From Trametes villosa (lineage: Eukaryota; Basidiomycota; Agaricomycetes; Polyporales; Polyporaceae): a DNA stretch of 64,000 nt. Of this stretch, positions 43,955 through 57,331 are shown piece after piece. How positions within the stretch are numbered: position 1 is the first letter of the stretch; the number at the start of each line of letters is the position of its first letter. Position numbers and translations under genes: made by a program. The notes under the pieces are model-generated. The model was not told the DNA's origin and did not search any database. It was given only the letters and a program-made list of their open reading frames with translations. The stretch is taken from contig PUDQ02000013.1 in NCBI GenBank assembly GCA_002964805.2, positions 1 to 64,000 of the forward strand, given 5' to 3'.

Positions 43955-45520
43955 ATGTCCTCGTCGAATCCGCACATGCTCATAGCCAGTTGCGCCGAAG
44001 GCGTCCGCAAGCTCGCGAAGACGCAGGCATACTTGCAGAAGGCCTTTGCAGCACTCGCCGCCCGTTCAATCCGGATCGATGCGTTCACCCGCCGGAATGA
44101 CGCAGACCAATGGTCCGCAATCAGCGCGGTATGCATCCGCCCCTCCGCGATCGGCTGCCCATGTCGACGTCACTGATGCATAATGCTCATGTGTACAGGA
44201 CTATCAACATGTCGTTGAGCAGTCCGAACACTCGGCCGTAAAACTCGCTGCAGCGATCAAAGGTTAGCCCTATTCTGCTGTGTTATGAAGCTCGCTGAGC
44301 TCTGCGCATACACTCTTCCACGCTAGTTTATGTATCCCTTCAGCAGGACATCACAGATGCGGAGACAGACGACATGATAGTCGAACTCAGCGCGCTCAAG
44401 ACGGTACGTATCGGGATGATTTACCTCGCGCTCTCGTCTGTTAATCGTCACCCCCAGCATGTCGCCGGATACGATTTCGAACAGCATGCTGCGCTAGCAA
44501 GCCTCATCGCCCGAGCAATACGCCTCAAGCAGCAGAAAGAGCAGTCCGTGGAGACGCGGCGCGCGTCTGTAGGCCTCAGAATGCAAGACGCCAGCCGCGA
44601 GGTTGACGCTTGCAAGGCGCGATTAGAAGAGTGAGTCTCCTCCATCGCTACCACCGACTACATTCTAACGTCCTTGCCAGATTGTACCGCGAGGTATCGG
44701 CGAGATCCTCATTGACCGCGGCGCCGACTGAAGGTTTCGTAGCACGCGGCCGCAAACGAGGCTATACTCAGTGAAAGCAAACCGACCATGTCAACCTACT
44801 TCCCCGGTCGCCGAAGCAATTCGCTTCCGCTCCCCCAGGCGTCTGGAAGTTCTGGAACGCAGGCGGATTCGACTGGGCAGCGCCGCAAACAGAGTCGCAG
44901 TCAGAATTCTCTCGACGTGCAAGCTCAAGTCTCGGCCCACAAGAAGAAAAGCCGGGATCTAGAAAACCAGATGGAGCGTGAGCGTCCCTCCCTCACCTTC
45001 CTGTGCCTTCCCTCTGATAAATGCCCGCTCTAGTGCTCCGAGGCGCACTGGCGGACTCACAAGATCGGCTTGCGAAGGCGAAAGCAACGCTACAGATGTT
45101 CGAGCGCGCGGACTGGGAAACGACACGCGACACCATGGAATCAGTCATCGTGTGCCTCGCCAAGCACGACAAACGATCGGGTGCTTTGGTGGAGCTGCGG
45201 AAACAGGTGCGTTCATACACAGACTCCTCGTATCGTCTCTACGTCCCGATCGCTGACTGGCACCGGTACTCCACGCGATTCGTACGGCGCAGCTGCTTAA
45301 CGAAGTGGACGCGTACCAGCTGGCTTTCCAAAGTATGAAGAACTATCCAGGACCGGTATGTCGTCCGTCTTTCCATCGACGCGCGGGTCAACGTCTGAAT
45401 CGGGTGTAGACGAGGCAGGCTGCGCTTAGCCGGATGCAAGAGCGGGTCGGCTCGACCGCCCCGGCATGGAAATCAGTAGCAGCATTGCTGGCAAACGAGT
45501 ACGCTAAGGGGAGAAAGTGA
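43955..45520 (+). CDS. B6: type B-like helical-family protein, extended
   Basis: ATG 43955 is chosen because it opens the exon aligned with other B genes. An upstream exon cannot be excluded. Exons 1 (43955-44128) and 2 (44199-44262, exactly 64 nt, YQHVVEQSEHSAVKLAAAI) are firm. Exon 3 (YVSLQQDITDAETDDMIVEL) matches B4. Exon 4 holds AGYDFEQHAALASLIARAIR and a long charged helix. Two further exons add a Ser/Gln/Lys-rich stretch (KKKSRDLENQME) absent from B1, B2 and B4. The last exons give DSQDRLAKAKATLQMFERAD and AWKSVAALLANEYAKG before TGA 45518-45520. It is an all-helical protein, unclassified. Divergent from A5. Confidence 0.65.
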
Positions 45521-46191
45521 GCTCGATGTTTTGATGTTCGCTCTTACTCTATACGTGTGATACCTCGAGACATATCTCATAGCGAGCGCAATATTTTTCA
45601 GGCGCAGAACGAGCGGGACGGACTGAGACGATGATAAGCTCCAAGCGGTCACCTGGCTTGCTGTGCCTCTGTCGGCGGTGCTTTGCCTAGACATGGAAGA
45701 TAGCCAACTTGCCTCAAACGCTTGCCTATCCTACGTAGCTGTTGCGGATGCGGGTTGCCGTTGAAGTCCGAGGCGTGTGGCGTAAGTCAGCCTGCAGCTG
45801 TCCCATATCCTGTGGGGATCATTTTGCGCTGTCTTTAGGATATGATGGCTAATACAGCCCCTATGTGTCCCCGGTACTCATTTTACCGTCAGCCTGAGGT
45901 GTTTCTGCTTTCAATTCCCCGGGTGTACACCTGAGCCGTCCTCGACGCGTCGCGCGACTTTGAGGACGCGCCGGGCACGTGATCGCGGCGATGGACGTGG
46001 CACGATGGGCGTCTACAGACCCCGGACGCAGCGGAAACCCATGCGGGAGTCTTGGCTGCGCACTCCTCTCATCCCTCCCTCCTGCCCTCGTGTCTCGCTT
46101 GTATCTCTCGTCTGCAAGAGCCTGCGCTACTAGGGGACCTCTAGAGTACCCTGCTCGCTAATTGCTAGGCTATCTAGACGGCTGCCGGTCT
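45521..46191. other. Intergenic, upstream of UGGT
   Basis: No gene supported. It should contain the UGGT promoter. Confidence 0.4.
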
Positions 46192-49100
46192 ATGCTTCGC
46201 GCTCTTCTTCCGCTTCTCGCATGGCCCGTCCTCCGCACATACTCTGCCAAACCCTCCGTCAACGTTGACCTGAGGACATCATGGCCTGCCGCTTCTATCT
46301 TGCTTGAGAGCATGTGAGTAACCACTATGGTCTATCTGAGATCGAGAGAAGCATGAGGGCCGGTGTGAGGAATGGTACGGGTAGCCCGTAAGGAAGTCTG
46401 AGTTATACCTGCTGGACCCGGGCCTACCCGTGACCCCATATGGGTATGGGACGGCACGTACGGCTACCCCAAGTTTCCAGGATACTCGGGGGAAACCTAG
46501 GGGAGATAAGTTGCAATGCTGGGCAGTCCGAGGTGCGTCCACGCCGTACTTGCGCCGTAGAGGCGCTGTGACTGCCTTGGACATGCAACGTATCAAGAGA
46601 CCGTTATTGCGTTTCATATGTCAGACGGGCGACGTCTATGCCCCTCTACATGGAGCCAAGGTGACACCCCCAGGATGTTGGTACAGGACAGACACCCCCC
46701 CCCCCCCCATACTACGCCTCCACTCGACCCCGCACAACCCGTATTTTGACCTGAGCGGGGGAATCCCACCCGTGCATCTCCCCATGCTGGTACACCTCTG
46801 AGGCCTGCTTTGCCTTTCTATCTCTTTAGAGCCCTCAACGACACCCTTCCTCGTGAGCTGACCTGTCTGTTTTTACAGAGAATCCGTGTCTATCGAAGAG
46901 CCTGATGCCTTCTTCCCCCTCCTCCACGCCGTGACCGACCCAGCTGTCTTCCCTCTCCCCTCCGAACGGTCCTCCTCTGCGCACGCGCACAAGCATGTTC
47001 TAGAAACCGCGCTTGCCCTAGACTATCTCGCCGAGCCGGGCGCGTACGTCTCCGCGGAGATGCACGTAGCGCTGCACTCTGCCAGCCCCAAGTTCGAGGC
47101 GTTCTACCAGTACTACGCCGACCATCACGCGGCACGGGCAGAGGCTGCCACTTCTTGCGGGTCGTGGGTCGACTGGTACGGGGAGGTGGTGTGCGACATC
47201 GAAACTCTCGCCCACCTCGTCCAGACGGCGACCATAGACGGGCCCGAGGTCGCGGAGAACTACACGTGAGTCTACCTTCGATTCGGGTGTATCATTTCAC
47301 GTATCGCCTACTAACTCCTCTCAGGCTCCCTGCTTCCCCGAAGCTCTTAGCGTTCGACCATATCCTCCCGGACCCCGCGCGCACCGCGACCGCACCCCCG
47401 CACAACGCGATCCTCTACGCCTCGCTCGATTCGCCTAACTTCCGCGCTTTGCACTCGTATCTGTACGCTGCTGCGAGCGCGCCTTCTCCCCGCGTTGCCT
47501 ATGTCTTCCGTCCGGTACCTCCTGCCAACCGCGACCCTGCCGTTCGGACCCACCTTTCTGGGTATGGAGTCGCGCTCGACTTGAAGAAGATGGACTACCT
47601 CGCGGTTGATGACCGGTTACAGGGTGGTAGCCATACCGCCTCGGAAGAGGACTCTATCAGCAGGGAGGAAGAGGATGAGGAAGACGTAATTGTCACGCGT
47701 CTGCAGCAGTACCCCGCGGACGATGCCGTAGACTTCACTACGCCGCTCACCGACGCAGAGCTTCTCGGTACGCCGCCTCGCCCATCTCTTTCGAGTACCC
47801 CCGCTGACACGCAGCAGAGATCGGCTTGCAGGCGACGCAGCTCATCTACGACGCGGAGGAGCCGCTCGAGCGGCTGAGGACGCTCAAGCAGCTCGCGCAG
47901 AACTTCCCGCGCTACGCGGGCGCACTCGCGCGCCGCGTGACGGTCAACGAGAGCCTGCTCAACGAGATCGCGGGGAACCAGCAGCTCGCCCCGGGCGGCG
48001 CGAACGCGATCTGGCTGAACGGCGCCGCGCTCGAGGATAAGGACATGAACCCCTTCGCGTAGGTCACCTTCACTTCCCAGCGGACTCCAGTCGCTAACCT
48101 GCATGCATGGGCGCAGACTGCTGAAGGCGATCCGCAAGGAGCGCGCAACGATGCTCTCACTGATGGCACTCGGGCTGTCTCCCGCACAGGCGGTTGAGCT
48201 CCTGACGCACCGCGCAATTGCACAGGCGCAGTCCAGCGGCGGCGTGCTCGACGGGATGTTCGACGCGAGCGACCGCGCGGAGGGCGGCGACGTGATCGGG
48301 TGGCTGAACGACATCGAGAGCGACGAGCGGTACGCCGGCTGGGGCCCGAACCTCAAGATCGTGCGTCCCTCCCCGTTTACGCCCACGTCCGCTCACACGT
48401 AGGAACGCAACTGACGCCGCGTTTCTGCAGCTCCTCCGCCAGCTGTACCCGGGCCAGTTCCCGACGGTGCGGTACAACCTGTTCAACATCGTGCTCGCCG
48501 CGGACCTCTCGCAGGCGAGCAGCATCGACTTCATCGGCGGCACGGTGAACTCGCTCATCCGCCGCGGCCTGCCGTTCCGCTGGGGCGTCGTCCCGCTGGT
48601 TGAGACTGAGGATGGTGCGCGTATGGCGCGGCTCTTCTACTACCTCATCGAGGTCGTCGGGCCTGAAGACGCACTTGCATTCCTGCTTTCGGTGAGTTCG
48701 CTGGAGTAGATTCAAATGTTCTAGTATTGATGCACGTGGCTCCAGATCTCGCAGCGCGGCATTCCGATGGAGGAGGTCAGCCCGACCGTGGTGTGGTCGC
48801 AGGTCCGCGCGAACTTTGCCGACCTGCTCGCCTCGAAGGAGGCGCTCCCGGAGACGATCGAGACGGACCTGGACGCCATCCTCGAGGGCAAAGAGGGCGA
48901 CCTCGACGCTGCGCGTGCGTATGCGACGCGTCTCAGCGCGACCTTGGCTTCGGCACCCCAGGGCCACGCGTTTGTGAACGGCAAGCACTTCGATCTCGAC
49001 GATGTACGTTACATGCCTTTCGGAGCTGCGTGCCGCATACTGACTGCAATGCGCTACAGGACTTCTTGCAGTCGCTCCAAATCGAGTTCACTCCACAGCT

Positions 49101-52100
49101 CCAGCACTTGCAGTACAAGGTCCGTGCCTCCGCCCGTACGACGTACCCCATGTGTTTGACGGCAATCGTCTTTGCAGATCTACAAGAACGAGCTCACGGA
49201 AGAGCAAGCCGCGCAGCTCTCGACGTACTTCTACGACCTCCCGACGACCGCGAAGCGGCGGAACACCTACATCTACCCAACCGGGAAGACCGGAAGCCTG
49301 CGAATCCACAGCCTCCCTGAGCTCATCGAGCGGAACGGCCTCAAGAGCAGCCCAGGGGCGTTCGTGTACCCGGGTGAGTTTTCTACTGTCGTGGAGGGTG
49401 CACAATCATTGATGCTGTTAATAAAGCCGGAACCGAGCACGTCCCGCTTACGACGTACATCGTCGCTGACTTCGACAGTGCGGAGGGCCGTGAGTTCGCC
49501 AAGGAGGCGTTGAAGGCTGTCGTGAGTACATCAACTTACTTCAACCCGCTCCTGTGGAATACTCACCCGCGAGTTACAGACACCCGGATCTCTGAGCCGC
49601 CTTTCGTTCATCCACGCACCCTCCCCTCAGTCCCCCGGAAGCACTACGAACGCAGCAGCACCGTCCTCAATCCTTGCCCGACTCATCGCTTCCGACGCTC
49701 TCCACACAGTCACTCCGGAGCATCTTCCCTCCATCCTCGGCCTCAACGATCCCGTTGAAGACGCCGCGCAACAGCCGCTCACAGACGGCACTGACAGCGT
49801 ACTCGCCAGTCTCCCCGAGGATGCCGAGGCCTCCCAAAAGTACCTCGACGCCTGTCGCCTCGTCGTGCGCCAGCTCGGGCTCAAGCCGGGCGAGCACGCC
49901 GTGATCGTGAACGGAAGAGTACGTCTCGTCCCTCGTTCTCGCAATGACGTGGCTGACAGGGAGTGATCCCCGCAGGTGGTTGGGCCGATCAAGCCTGGCG
50001 ACTTTATCGCGGGCGACTTCGAGACGCTCGCGGCGTTCGAGCATAACAAGCGTGTACAACCCGTGCATGAGGCTCTCCTCGCGATCCACGAATCTGCCCA
50101 GAACGCAAGCAGGTTCGTAGAGGTCGCTCTGCGAACGGCTATGCAGCGCGACTCACTCATTGATACAGGGAAGACACCGCGGAGCTCACGTCAATTGCCT
50201 CCTCGATTATCTCGTCCATCCAGCAACCCGACCCTAGCGAAGCGGGCCTCTTTAACGCGCCTCAGAGGCCGCGCCTCAGGAACTACGGCAAGCTGAGCGG
50301 GGCCTATACGTACGTGCCCCCATAAGCTTAGTAACCAGACATGCTAATTGGTGCGGGCTCCCTGTGCAGTGCGTTCACCATCGGCGAGGAGGAGACTGCA
50401 CTGTTCCAGATCGGCGCACTGATAAATCCGCTGAGTGAGGCGGCGCAGAAGTGGACGAGCTTGTTGGAGGTGTGTTTGGCTTATATACAAAGAAAAGGAA
50501 GTACAAAATCTGACCTTTCGCCTGCAGTGGTTGTCGGAGATGCCGGGTGTGCACATGGAGATCCACGTCAACCCTACCAGACATACCGAGGTAGGGGAAT
50601 CTGCCACCACGTCATGCGACCTATGGTAAAATCCATGTACAGCTTCCCCTCAAACGCTTCTATCGCTACAACCTGCTACCGCGGCTGACGTTCGACGAAA
50701 ATGGGTAAGTGCATCAATCTCTTACTCGGCCACTCTTCCTTATGCCGTGCAGGAACGAGAGCCACGCCAAGACTCAGTTCACCGGCCTGCCTACTGAGCC
50801 AATCTACACCCTCGCCATGGACGCACCCCAATCGTGGCTCATCCGCCCTAAAGAGGCGGTCTACGACCTCGACAACATTCAGCTCGGCCTGCTCTCCGCT
50901 CAGGACCGCGCGACTGGCCTCAAGGCGGTCTTCGACCTCGACACGCTTGTCGTCGAAGGACACGCTCGCGAGAGCGAGACGAGCGCGCCGCCGCGCGGGT
51001 TGCAGATGCAGCTCGTCACGAGCGACGCAACCCCAATCGCGGACACGCTCGTCATGGCGAACCTCGGTTATTTGCAGTTCCGCACGAAGCCTGGTGTGTA
51101 CCGCTTGGAGATCCGTCCTGGACGTGGGAGGGAGATCTTCGAGATGGAGAGCGCAGGTAATGAGGGATGGAACAGCCCAGCGGTCGACGAGGCTGGAGAC
51201 GTGGTAACGGTGACCAGCTTCGAGGGCGTTACGCTCTATCCGCGCCTGGCGAGACTGCCCGGCAAGGAAAGTGAGGATGTCCTGAAGACCCACATCGACG
51301 CTGCCGAAGAGCACTCTGGCGTACTTGACAACCTGGTGTCCAAGTGCGTGGCAGCTGATCTGTTCGAGATACCGTTACTAACGAGCGCGCAGGGTCTCGT
51401 CGCTCTTTGGTGGCAAGAAAGAGGAAAAGGCTCTTGTACCCGTCGATGACGGCCAGGCCGAGATCAACATCTTCACCGTCGCGTCCGGTCATCTTTACGA
51501 GGTGCGTCGGACAGATTTACTCACGGAGCTGGGCTAAACCTGGGGTACAGCGTTTCGCCTCCATCATGATCCTCAGCGTCCTCCGGCATACGAAGAGCAG
51601 CGTGAAGTTCTGGTTCATCGATAACTTCCTATCGCCTTCGTTCTTGGTACGGCATCCAGGTTATCATTTCACATAGCATACGCTTACCGCTACTCACAGG
51701 AATTCCTTCCTCACTTCGCCGCTGAGTACGGGTTCCAGTACGAGCTGGTGACCTACAAATGGCCATCGTGGCTCCGCGCACAGACGGAGAAGCAGCGTAT
51801 CATTTGGGCGTACAAGATTCTCTTCCTGGACGTGCTTTTCCCCATGGACCTCAAGAAGGTCCTCTTCGTCGACGCCGACCAGATCGTGCGCGCGGACCTG
51901 AAGGAGCTTGTCGACCTCGACCTTCGTGGCCGCCCGTATGGATACGTGCCGATGGGCGACGACAATCCCGATACCGAAGGGTTCCGTTTCTGGAAGACGG
52001 GCTATTGGAAGGATTTCCTCCGTGGCACGCCGTACCACATCAGGTTAGCATATTTCGCCAGCGCTCGGGTTATGGTGTTGAATTTCGTGTAGTGCACTCT

Positions 52101-52864
52101 ACGTTGTGGATCTGGTGCGGTTCCGCCAGGTAGGTCTATCATTTCGCGTGAATGGCCCGGGTTGCTGACTCCATACTCGGTAGCTGGCTGCAGGTGTAAG
52201 TTGTCCCGCCTCCAGAAGACATTGAAGGCAGTGTCTGACTTCTGTCTTAGGATATGTTGCGCGGTCACTATCAACAACTATCCGCGGATCCGAACTCGCT
52301 AGCCAACCTCGACCAAGGTAGGATGCTCTGTCGCCGCCCCGGCACTCATGCTCATTCGATACCTTTTCAGATCTCCCCAACAACCTTCAGCGTGAAGTGC
52401 CGATCGTGAGTACATGTGGCTTCCGTGCGTGTTTCCCAACGCTGACGCCTGCTATAGTACTCTCTCCCTGAAGATTGGCTCTGGGTAAGTTTCAATGAAG
52501 TGCCTCCAGAGATAGTCGGAGACCTGACAAATCTCCTGACCCGTAGTGCGAAACATGGTGTACGTAGCCTTTGCGCTCGTTTCCGAGGCTAAGCTCACCG
52601 TTCTGGCTCATATAGGCAGCAAGGATCGTTTGGACCGTGCGAAAACGATCGACTTGTGCCAGAACCCGCTCACGGTCGGTGTTTGCATCATCTCCTCTTT
52701 GCTATTCTGTGGCTCAACGAGTACTACAGAAAGAGCCGAAGCTCGACCGGGCGAAGCAGATACCGGAGTGGGAGGTTTACGACGGGGAGATCTCTGCGTT
52801 CGCGCGTAGGCTCAAGGAGTCGGAGAGCAATACGGAGAAACACCAGCCGCGCGACGAGCTTTGA
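46192..52864 (+). CDS. UDP-glucose:glycoprotein glucosyltransferase (UGGT, GT24)
   Basis: The start at ATG 46192 opens a signal peptide ([19 protein letters not shown]). Intron 1 (46314-46878, 565 bp) joins it to [20 protein letters not shown], the conserved UGGT N-terminus. The central exons match the thioredoxin-like folding-sensor region. The C-terminal GT24 catalytic domain is complete: [47 protein letters not shown] with the DAD metal motif, [27 protein letters not shown], and WLWCETWCSKDR assembled over a 13-nt micro-exon (52547-52559). The protein ends RDEL, an ER-retrieval signal. It re-glucosylates misfolded N-glycoproteins in the ER lumen. About 20 short introns. I saw no frame damage, but not every central splice site was verified. 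Confidence 0.93.
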
Positions 52865-53041
52865 GCTTGTCCTTGCAGTTGGATATCCTAATCGTAGACG
52901 AGGTGTGTTTGTCGTAAATTATACAACGTATTTTGCCATCTTGGGATCGACATGCGGGTGTCACGATGCGCCACCGGTACACTAGTCATTGATTTTTGCA
53001 TCAGCTCTCAATACCTGCAACTACTACTATGCGTATGGGCG

Positions 53042-54929
53042 CTAGTCGAAGGGAGCATACACGGAACCTGTCGGAGATTCGGTCGATTCGGACCCCTCGC
53101 TGCCATACGATATGCCGTATTCCTCGTAGTATGTCATATACCTGGGCCGAGCGTCATGGGGGTAAGTCATAACTCTGAAAGCGCGACTTCTCTCCTGCCA
53201 CCGTATGTTGACGAACTTCTTATGCAAGTCCCGCATCGTGAACCTGATCCCGCCCCCAAGACCATCCACTGACGATAGGTGAGGGAGCACCAACGACAGG
53301 AACGCAGCCAATGCGAGCGAGTCGCCCGACCGAAAGACAGACCCCGAGAGATCGAGGGTAGTGACGCGAGACGCGGCGTCTGCGCGGAGAGGCACTGGCG
53401 GCTGCCTCTCAGAATCGAAGCGCGGGATGTGGTGCGCGGTGATGGCAAGTACAAGAGAGTTCAGACCGGGACAGGAGCGTGCGAGCTGGAGTACGCCATA
53501 GAGCGTCGCCTTCGGATAGTGAGCGTCTTGGGGTCCCCGCGGTTTGACGAAGCCCGAACGGCAGCTTCGGCCGCTAAGCCAGAGATGTTCCATGTTCGGC
53601 CACCTCTGGGACATGTAGAAAAGCATCGTATCGTCGACGATAACTTGACAATCGCCTTCGATTTGCAGCCATTGCAGCGCAGATAGACAGAGGAGGGGTG
53701 CAATGGTCTGCGATGAGTACACCTGTACTACCTCCGGTGTTCGTGGAGGAAACGTATCCTTCTCTCCACATGCGATATTCACGACTCGGATGACTGCGCG
53801 GGAGGGAAGTGCGCCCAAGGAGTTGCAGAGCGCCTCGAACAACATGCCGTGCGCCGCGGCGTCTTCATTGGAGGAAAACCTCAACCGGGAGAGGAAGGGG
53901 GACGAAACCACGTCCAGGAACGCAACGCACCACTCCAAGGGAATGTGATGAAGTTCAAGATTTTCGAGGGCGGGGAAGTAGCCTCCGCATCTCTGGAGGG
54001 GGAAGACGCTCCAGTCGTAGTCTTGTGTCGGATTGACATGAAGCGCGAGTACCTGCAGGCTCGGAAGATAGGCCAGCCCCAGGAGCGCGTCCGCTGCAAC
54101 GCTTACGCCCTCTGCATCGAATACGACGAGGTGGCGGAGCGATAATGTTTGGTAGCCAAGCAACGTCGGTTTGGTCCAACCCGGACTTGGGAAGCAGTAC
54201 GCGCGATCGTAGAAGACGAGGCTCTCGACGAGCGGGGAGATGTGGGATAGCGCCTCGACGATCTCCGTCGGGCGACGTTCGTCGTGAGGCCAGCCGCCGT
54301 GGTCGATCTCCACTTCTTGCAGCATCGGTCCAAGCAGGAGCTCCGAGAGGTAAGCAGGACCTGGCATCGGTCGTCGTCCCGGCACGGAGGGATCGTAGTA
54401 CATCTCCACGTGGCGGAGGTATTGGATGTTTGGTAGCAACGGTTTGGGGCCGTGACGGAGTAGCCTGGCCCATAAGTCTGAGGATATCTTGTACTTGGAG
54501 AAGCACACCACGCCGATCTGGTGGGTGAAGGCAACGACGCGGCTAGCATACGCCGAGAAGCGCGTGAAGTCTTCGGGGACTGGATCGCGAAGGAAGACCT
54601 ACAAGTCACGTTCGTCAGTATGCGGTACTCGCAATCAACAAACTCGCCCTTACCACCAAATGACGGATGGGCGAACTAGCCTCAGCCTCTGTGTTCGGAA
54701 TCACTGCACATAAGTCCGCTGGGAGCGTATACGCCACCAAGGGGACCAGGGACGCTAGTGTGTGCCATAGGACGTCAAGGGCCGGTTCGCTGAGGTATCT
54801 GCAGGTGACGACAAGAGCCGCTAGCGATGACTGCTTTGGAGGGTGCTGAGGGTTAGGCGGCTTGAGGAGGATACGGCAGATATGCACGACGGTGTCGCGA
54901 GGTAAGGCTGTGATAGACGTTACAGACAT
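53042..54929 (-). CDS. F-box protein (tandem paralog 1), 610 aa
   Basis: Two exons, 54929-54654 and 54598-53042, with one 55 bp intron right after the F-box region. The N-terminus has ITALPRDTVVHICRILL and LAALVVTCRYLSEPALDVLW, the fungal F-box with its SEPALDVLW extension. The rest is a leucine-rich-repeat-like array (for example HLVVFDAEGVSVAADALLGL and PNMEHLWLSGRSC) and an acidic Ser/Tyr-rich tail. Such proteins bind Skp1 in SCF ubiquitin ligases and present substrates. The target is unknown. It is the last of four same-strand paralogs that share the intron position. Confidence 0.85.
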
Positions 54930-55490
54930 ATCGGTCAGACGTCCTGGGAGCAGCGGCGAAGAGTAAGCCCATTATACCTGTGCGGCTCGATGCTTCGTCT
55001 AGGGTCGTCATCAGGGTTCCTGTCAGGGACCGCAAAATGAGCAACCAACGGGGAACATACATCAGGGAAGCAAATCACTCACGTATCCCGCCGCTGCCAC
55101 AGACAGGGCACGATCTGACCCGTCTCCGAAGACCGTTGTCCGGCAGCAGAAGATTATCAGGTCTCAGTATCGATCGCACACGATGTTCATAGCATTCGAG
55201 GCACAGGATCACATTCTACAAGTGGTCTGTGAGACTCGTGAGTACATGGTACGCTGCATCCTTTGAAAGCAAGTACCTGTACGCTGACCCGTTTGGCTGA
55301 CATGATTGGAATGAAGCAGCAGACATCCTAGATAGACTATCAATGAGCGGAAGGTTATAACCGAAGTTCGTACCGATCGGACATACGCTCACCGTCCATC
55401 ATTCCCAGCGACCGCCGCCAGCCTCCAGCATACGTGCCGAGCCTCTCCTCAGGCTTTCACCTTGAACGCGACGACCTCGAGCCTCGCAGA
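54930..55490. other. Spacer between F-box genes
   Basis: Promoter side of paralog 1 and 3' side of paralog 2. No gene supported. Confidence 0.4.
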
Positions 55491-57331
55491 CTAGGCCCCG
55501 ACTCCGGTAACCCTCTCTCCTTTCACCACTGTCTCGGGTTCTAGCCGAAGACGCAGTCCGTTCTTCAGGGCCCACGCCCTCTCCTGCCGGCGTAGCCGCA
55601 CAAGACCGTCGAACAGGTTGAACGGCTCCTGCCAAGTCGTAACCGGGAAGAGCCCAATGGGTACAAGCCGCACGCGCGGAAACAGCATCGCGCAGAACGT
55701 GACGAGCGCCAGCGCGTCGCGCGGCCGTCGTGGATACACTGTCGCTGGGTTCTCGGGCATCTCGAGCGTAAGTTCGGTGGGTTCCTCGAGGGCAGCAGGG
55801 GGATACGGCCAGGCTTCCAGGCCGGGAATGGTCCGCAGGTCGAGAGCCACAGAAAGGAAGGAGAGGTACGGGCAGCGGCGGGCTAACAGGAGGGCGTCCA
55901 CTAGGGTAGCCTTGGGGAAGCTGGCATCCGCAGGCTTTCGGTAGTCGGGCTTGTGGGTGTTGTACGCGCATTCAAACTGGATGCTGTTGATATTGGGCCA
56001 TGCCTGTGCCATAGTCTCCATCATAGCGTCGCCGATGATCACTTCATAGTCGCCTACGACCGATATGTTTCGGAGTGCGGGTAGGGAAAGGAAGGGGGCG
56101 AAGTGTTGCGGCTCGTATACGTAGAACTCCGGTGATTCTCCGTGGGTGCGTCTTGACGTTACGGGGGTCGTGACATGGAGTATCTGCAGGGTGTCGCGAG
56201 AAGGATGGGTTGACAGGGAGACGCCCAGTCTTTCAAAAAGCATACCGGGCATCAGAGTGGCCTCGCGGGAAGAGTCGATCTCGAAAGTCTCGAGAAAGGG
56301 GGACGTCACGGCACGTATGAAGGCAACGCACCACTCGCACGGTATCCCGTGCAGCTTGAGTTCCACAAGGGCGGGGAAGAAACCACCGGGCTTCTCGCTT
56401 GACCAGAAATCCCAGTCGTAGGACGCCGTGTCTACACGCAGGCGTAGATTCTGTAGACCCGGTAGAGATCCTAGGCCAGTCAGGGCATCGGGTTCGACAT
56501 TAACGCGGAAAGCGTCGACTTCGACAAGGCTCTGAAGCTTGCCTATCTCCGGACAAGATAGACTCGCGATCTTCCTGAATGCATGTATGCGGTTGGGAAC
56601 ACTTGGTACTGCGTAAGTGATGCTGAGATTCTCGAGCAGCGGCGCGGTGCGGCAGATAGCTCGTACGAGCTCATTCGGTCGGTGCTGATCGCAGGGCCAG
56701 CCGCCGTAGTCGAGGCGCACCTTCCTCAGGTATGGTCCTAACAGGGCCTCCGCGGGGTAGAAAGTGCCTCGTGTGTGGCCGCGTTCATCTACGCCGACGT
56801 GATTGGCCTCCTGATGCACGAGTGTCTGGATGTTGGGAAACAGAGGCTTGGGACCGAACCGTAACAACTCGGCCCACACTTCGACGGGCACGTCGGGCTT
56901 ATCATACCAGTGCGAGAGCACCTTGACGCGGCTGGCGTACGTAGAGAAGCGCACGAAGTCTTCGGCCGTCGGAGCACGGAGGAGAACCTGACGAAGTCTC
57001 AGTACACCTTGCAATCGCAGGACGCACCCAACACCCCCGGACTCACCACCTGATACTGGGGCAGGGAAGTTGGGCGCAGTTCCTCGTATGGGATTGCCTG
57101 GCATAGGTCTTGGGGGAGCATATGTGCCAGTACCGGAGCTAGATGCGTGACTGTGTGCCAGAGAACGTCAAGCGCGGGATCACTGAGGTAGGTGCAAGTC
57201 GTCGCCAGCGCCACTAGAGCCGGCTGCTTCGGAGGAGGCGAGTGACCGTAGAAATTGGCGTCGAATAGAAGGCGGCAGATAGACAAGATAATGCTGCGGG
57301 GTAGCTCAGCAATGAGCGGCCGCCGAGGCAT
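55491..57331 (-). CDS. F-box protein (tandem paralog 2), 593 aa
   Basis: Exons 57331-57047 and 56987-55491 (59 bp intron). The F-box is seen as LIAELPRSIILSICRLLF and LVALATTCTYLSDPALDVLW. LRR-like repeats follow, with the family signatures YASRVKVL, FGPKPLFPNIQTL, LLGPYLRKVRLDYGGWPCD, and FPALVELKLHGIPCEWCVAF. An in-frame ATG about 54 bases upstream is an alternative start. It probably acts as a substrate receptor of an SCF complex. It differs from paralogs 3 and 4 more than these differ from each other. Confidence 0.85.
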
